This document shows, one piece after another, positions 60,883 to 64,000 of a stretch of 64,000 bases of DNA (position 1 is the first letter of the stretch; every line of letters starts with the position of its first letter). The position numbers were made by a program, and so were the translations under genes. Origin of the DNA: Kocuria turfanensis (GTDB lineage Bacteria > Actinomycetota > Actinomycetes > Actinomycetales > Micrococcaceae); contig NZ_CP014480.1 in the NCBI RefSeq assembly GCF_001580365.1, positions 1,551,008 through 1,615,007 of the forward strand. Reading direction: 5' to 3'. Under the pieces are notes generated by a model. It did not search any database, was not told where the DNA came from, and saw only the letters and a list, made by a program, of their open reading frames with translations.

Positions 60883-61746
60883 ATGACTCTCACCCTCGTG
60901 CTGACCCTGCTGCTGGCGGTGCTGATCGGGCTCTCGCTCGGACTGCTCGGCGGCGGCGGGTCCATCCTCACCGTGCCGATCCTCACCTACGTCACCGGCC
61001 TGGACCCCAAGGAGGCCATCGCGGCCTCGCTCTTCGTGGTCGGGGTGACCTCGGCCGTCAGCGCCGTCAACCACGCCCGCAACGGCCGCGTGAAGTGGCG
61101 CACCGGCCTGGTCTTCGGCGCCGCCGGCATGGCCGGGGCCTTCGCCGGCGGCCTCCTCGGCGGCCGCATCCCCGGCACCGTGCTGATGATCGCCTTCGCC
61201 CTGATGATGGTCGCCACCTCCCTGGCCATGATCCGCGGCCGCAGGAACGGGCCCGCCAGGGCCCACGACGGCGAACTGCCCGTCCTGAAGGTCGTCGCCG
61301 AGGGCCTGGTCGTGGGCCTGGTCACCGGACTGGTGGGGGCCGGCGGCGGCTTCCTCGTCGTCCCGGCCCTGGCCCTGCTCGGCGGGCTGTCCATGCCCGT
61401 GGCCGTCGGCACCTCCCTGGTGGTCATCGCCATGAAGTCCTTCGCCGGCCTCGGCGGCTACCTCACCACGGTCTCCCTGGACTGGGTCCTGGTCGGGGCC
61501 GTGACCGTCGCCGCGGTCCTGGGCTCGTTCGCCGGCGCCCGGCTCGCCGGCCGGATCCCGGAGGCCGCCCTGCGCAAGGGCTTCGGCGTCTTCGTCCTGG
61601 TCATGGGCGTCTTCGTCCTGGTCCAGGAACTGCCCGGCACCGCCGGGGCCGTCGTCGGGATCACCGCCGCAGCGGCCGGTCTGGCCGCCGCAGTGTGCTG
61701 GTTCGCCGTGCCCCGGTGCCCGCTGCGCACCCCCCTCACCGCCTGA
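60883..61746 (+). CDS. TauE/SafE family sulfite exporter-like membrane protein
   Basis: A 287-residue protein with two homologous halves of about four helices each, marked by LGLLGGGGSILTVPILTYVTGLDPKEAIAASLFVVG and GLVTGLVGAGGGFLVVPALALLGGLSMPVAVGTSLVVIAMKSFAG. TauE/SafE proteins move sulfite, thiosulfate or organosulfonates. In persulfide operons they remove the sulfite formed by persulfide dioxygenase. It is first in an operon with thioredoxin and an MBL-rhodanese protein and sits behind the CstR-like operators. The ATG shown gives the standard N-terminus. Confidence 0.92.
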   Translation: MTLTLVLTLLLAVLIGLSLGLLGGGGSILTVPILTYVTGLDPKEAIAASLFVVGVTSAVSAVNHARNGRVKWRTGLVFGAAGMAGAFAGGLLGGRIPGTVLMIAFALMMVATSLAMIRGRRNGPARAHDGELPVLKVVAEGLVVGLVTGLVGAGGGFLVVPALALLGGLSMPVAVGTSLVVIAMKSFAGLGGYLTTVSLDWVLVGAVTVAAVLGSFAGARLAGRIPEAALRKGFGVFVLVMGVFVLVQELPGTAGAVVGITAAAAGLAAAVCWFAVPRCPLRTPLTA

Positions 61747-61885
61747 CCCGCACCGCACCGGGCCGCGGCGCCCGGCCGGCCCTGCCGCCTCGATGCCCTC
61801 CGGCATCCCCGCGCCCCCGCATCACATCGACATCCCCGAGCACCGACAACCACTCACAACCCCGAGCACCGACGAGGAGAACCCC

Positions 61886-62284
61886 ATGGCCACCATCGAC
61901 CTCACCGAAGCCGACTTCGCCCCCACCGTCGAGCACCACGACATCGTCCTCGTGGACTTCTGGGCGTCCTGGTGCGGCCCCTGCCGCATGTTCGCCCCCA
62001 CCTACGAGGCCGCCTCGGCCAAGCACCCGGACGTGGTGTTCGCCAAGGTGGACACCGAGGCCGAGCAGCGGCTGTCCGCCGCCGCCGGCATCAGCTCCAT
62101 CCCGACCCTGATGGCCTTCCGCGAGGGCGTGCTCGTCTTCTCCCAGTCCGGCGCGCTGCCGGCCGCCGGACTCGAGCAGGTCATCACCGCGGTGCGGGAC
62201 CTGGACATGACCCAGGTCCGCGCCCAGCTCGCCGCCCAGCGGTCCGCCGCCGGGACCACCGGCCGGCAGTCCGCGCAGGCCTGA
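61886..62284 (+). CDS. Thioredoxin
   Basis: A 132-residue thioredoxin with the active site VDFWASWCGPCRMFAPTYE and the cis-proline in SSIPTLMAF. The strong RBS GAGGAG precedes the ATG. The C-terminal ~20 residues (AQRSAAGTTGRQSAQA) exceed the core and look flexible. Placed between the TauE/SafE and MBL-rhodanese genes, it probably reduces persulfides or the sulfurtransferase rather than serving as the housekeeping thioredoxin (inference). The gap to the transporter is 139 bp. Confidence 0.93.
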   Translation: MATIDLTEADFAPTVEHHDIVLVDFWASWCGPCRMFAPTYEAASAKHPDVVFAKVDTEAEQRLSAAAGISSIPTLMAFREGVLVFSQSGALPAAGLEQVITAVRDLDMTQVRAQLAAQRSAAGTTGRQSAQA

Positions 62285-62317
62285 GCCGGACCGCACCGCG
62301 ACCGGACCGACCCGGAC

Positions 62318-62400
62318 CGCCATCCGGGCCGTCATCCGGGCCGTCATCCGGGCCGACCCCGACCGCCGTCCAGGCCGTCATCGGGGCCGTCATCCGGGCC
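62318..62400. repeat. Short 12-bp repeats between thioredoxin and the MBL-rhodanese gene
   Basis: Several copies of GCCGTCATCCGG (62328-62339, 62340-62351, 62374-62385 with one change, 62386-62397) and a related partial unit in front. Non-coding; the operon spacer. Confidence 0.75.
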
Positions 62401-62482
62401 GGCACCCATACCGAGGCCGCGGCCCGCGCCGATACCGTGGAGGTGTCGGGGCCCGCGCCGCACGACACCAGGAGGAACCACC

Positions 62483-63835
62483 ATGGACATCACCGTCATC
62501 GACACCCCCCAGCTCGGCGACCGCAGCTACCTCGTGCACGACGGCACGGTCGCTCTCGTGGTCGACGCCCAGCGCGACATCGACCGCGTCGAGGCCGAGG
62601 CCGAGAAGGCCGGGGTGCGGGTCACCCACGTGGCCGAGACGCACATCCACAACGACTACATCACCGGCGGCTACGTCTACGCCCGGAAGCACGGAGCCGC
62701 CTACCTCGTGAACGCCGCCGACGACGTCTCCTTCGAGCGCACCCCGATCACCGACGGCGAGACCGTCCGGGTCGGGGAGATGACTGTCAAGGCCGTGGCC
62801 ACCCCCGGGCACACCCACCACCACCTCTCCTTCGTGGTGGAGCACGGGGACGAGCAGGCCGTGTTCTCCGGCGGCAGCGTCCTCTACGGCTCCGTGGGCC
62901 GCACGGACCTGCTCGGCCGGGAGCACATGGTGGGCCTCACCCACGACCAGTACGCCTCGGCCCGGCGCCTGGCGCAGGAGGCCGAGGCCAAGGCCGCCCT
63001 GTACCCGACCCACGGTTTCGGCTCCTTCTGCTCCTCCGGGCCGGCCACCGGGGCCTCCGGGTCCACGATGGGCGAGCAGCTCGAGACGAACCACGTGTAC
63101 ACCGATCCCGACGAGGAGCACTTCGTCACGGAGCTGATCGCCAACCTCACCGCGTACCCGAACTACTACGTGCACATGGGCCCCGCCAACGCCGCCGGAC
63201 CGTCCGCCCCCGACCTGTCCGTGCCGGAGTCCCTGGCGCCGGAGGAGCTCCGGGCGCGCCTGGAGGCCGGCGAGTGGGTCGTGGACCTGCGCCACCGCGT
63301 GGCGTACTCCGCCGGCCACCTCAAAGGCACGATCAGCTTCGAGTACGGCGACGGCTCCAGCTTCACCACCTTCCTGGGCTGGGTGTTCCCCTACGACCGG
63401 CAGCTGACCCTGGTGGGCTCCCGCGAGGACGTCGAGGACGCGATCCGCGACCTGTCCCGGATCGGCATCGACTCCCCCGACGCGGCGCTGGGCGAGGACC
63501 CGCGGCAGCTCGCCCCCGGGGCGACCGTGTCCTCCTACCCGCGGGTGGGCTGGAAGGACGTGCTCGCCGACCGCCCGGCCGACGAGCCGATCCTGGACGT
63601 GCGCCGCGCGGACGAGTACGAGGACTCGCACATCCCGGGCGCGGTCAACATCCCGCTGCACGAGCTGCTGACACGCATGGACGAGCTGCCCGCGGGGAGG
63701 CTGTGGGTGCACTGCGGCTCCGGCTACCGCTCCGGGGTGGCCGCCTCCCTGCTGGAGCGCGCCGGCAGGGACGCCGTGCACATCGACGCGATGTTCGCCG
63801 AGGCCGAGGAGTCCGGCGTCCCGCTCGAGCGCTGA
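62483..63835 (+). CDS. MBL-fold/rhodanese fusion (persulfide dioxygenase-sulfurtransferase, CstB-like)
   Basis: A 450-residue protein. The metallo-beta-lactamase domain (~1-245) has ETHIHNDYITGGYVYARKHG (H54-x-H56-x-D58, Tyr59 where most persulfide dioxygenases have His), ATPGHTHHHLSFVV, VFSGGSVLYG and YPTHGFG. Two rhodanese domains follow. The first (~255-345) lacks a catalytic Cys (TLVGSRED). The second (~350-445) has WVHCGSGYRSGVAA with Cys411. Such BCGRD/CstB-type enzymes oxidise thiol persulfides to thiosulfate or sulfite. GAGGAA precedes the ATG. Confidence 0.92.
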   Translation: MDITVIDTPQLGDRSYLVHDGTVALVVDAQRDIDRVEAEAEKAGVRVTHVAETHIHNDYITGGYVYARKHGAAYLVNAADDVSFERTPITDGETVRVGEMTVKAVATPGHTHHHLSFVVEHGDEQAVFSGGSVLYGSVGRTDLLGREHMVGLTHDQYASARRLAQEAEAKAALYPTHGFGSFCSSGPATGASGSTMGEQLETNHVYTDPDEEHFVTELIANLTAYPNYYVHMGPANAAGPSAPDLSVPESLAPEELRARLEAGEWVVDLRHRVAYSAGHLKGTISFEYGDGSSFTTFLGWVFPYDRQLTLVGSREDVEDAIRDLSRIGIDSPDAALGEDPRQLAPGATVSSYPRVGWKDVLADRPADEPILDVRRADEYEDSHIPGAVNIPLHELLTRMDELPAGRLWVHCGSGYRSGVAASLLERAGRDAVHIDAMFAEAEESGVPLER

Positions 63836-63837
63836 CC

Positions 63838-63875
63838 GGGCCGGGGACCGGGGGTGCGCGCCCGGTCCCCGGCCC
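63838..63875 (+). terminator. Terminator of the sulfur operon
   Basis: Perfect 15-bp arms GGGCCGGGGACCGGG and complement with an 8-base loop, 2 bp after the stop codon of the last gene. The remaining 125 bases to the window edge show short imperfect repeats (CTGTCTGAACTCGG, CTGTCTGAATCCGG) and no gene. Confidence 0.85.
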
Positions 63876-64000
63876 GGCCCACCGTCGCCGGTCATCCGCC
63901 GCCTGCACTCCGCTGTCTGAACTCGGCTGTCTGAATCCGGACGCCTGTACTCGGCCGCCGGATCTCCGCAGCCTGCCTTCCAGCAGCGCCCCTCCGCCAC

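Overview
This window is chromosomal DNA from a very high-GC actinobacterium. Leucine, alanine and arginine codons are almost always G/C-ending, GTG and TTG starts are frequent, and many genes overlap by 4 bp. Gene content (DUF3892 and DUF779 proteins, hisC beside bkdABC, a Pls/PosA-type NRPS, zinc-ribbon and PPOX stress proteins) fits the Micrococcaceae, most likely Kocuria or a close relative. That placement is inference from content, not a computed result. I see no rRNA, tRNA, CRISPR array, transposase, phage gene or replication origin.

Layout. 1-1.9 kb: a truncated glutathionyl-hydroquinone-reductase-like gene, a membrane protein and a MarR regulator, with matching MarR-type operators in front of the first and the last. 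2.2-6.8 kb: divergent LysR/flavin reductase, an acyl-CoA ligase and a membrane protein. 6.9-9.9 kb: a response regulator, a histidine kinase and a kinase-like protein that has lost key motifs. 10-12.1 kb: a Tag-type glycosylase convergent with an aminotransferase. 12.7-17.9 kb: hisC-like aminotransferase followed by bkdA-bkdB-bkdC (branched-chain 2-oxoacid dehydrogenase). 18-19.5 kb: purB. 19.5-25 kb: DUF3892 protein, a SARP/BTAD regulator and a large Pls/PosA-like single-module NRPS. 25.6-32.7 kb: a minus-strand run of ApbE-like, GDPD, EcsC-like, double-hotdog thioesterase, unusual pyruvate kinase and secreted EEP phosphohydrolase. 32.8-44.7 kb: small stress, redox, transport and metal genes, several carrying in-frame tandem repeats.

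44.7-54.4 kb looks like an accessory segment. It holds a decayed 2-oxoacid dehydrogenase E1/E2 pair (nonsense mutation, frameshifts), an NCS1 nucleobase permease, and a 2204-residue protein that joins a transglutaminase-like domain, DUF4011, a superfamily 1 helicase, an MTES_1575-type nuclease and DUF3320. The last is the best candidate here for an uncharacterised, possibly defence-related machine. 54.5-60.5 kb: membrane-anchored PLD/DUF5919-like protein, a two-gene ABC exporter, NhaA and a DJ-1/PfpI protein. 60.7-63.8 kb: TauE/SafE transporter, thioredoxin and an MBL-rhodanese fusion behind two CsoR/CstR-type operators, which together read as a reactive-sulfur detoxification operon.

The strongest regulatory signals visible directly in the DNA are the MarR palindrome filling a promoter spacer near 1.34 kb, the twin CstR-like palindromes near 60.77 kb, and a set of long perfect hairpin terminators.
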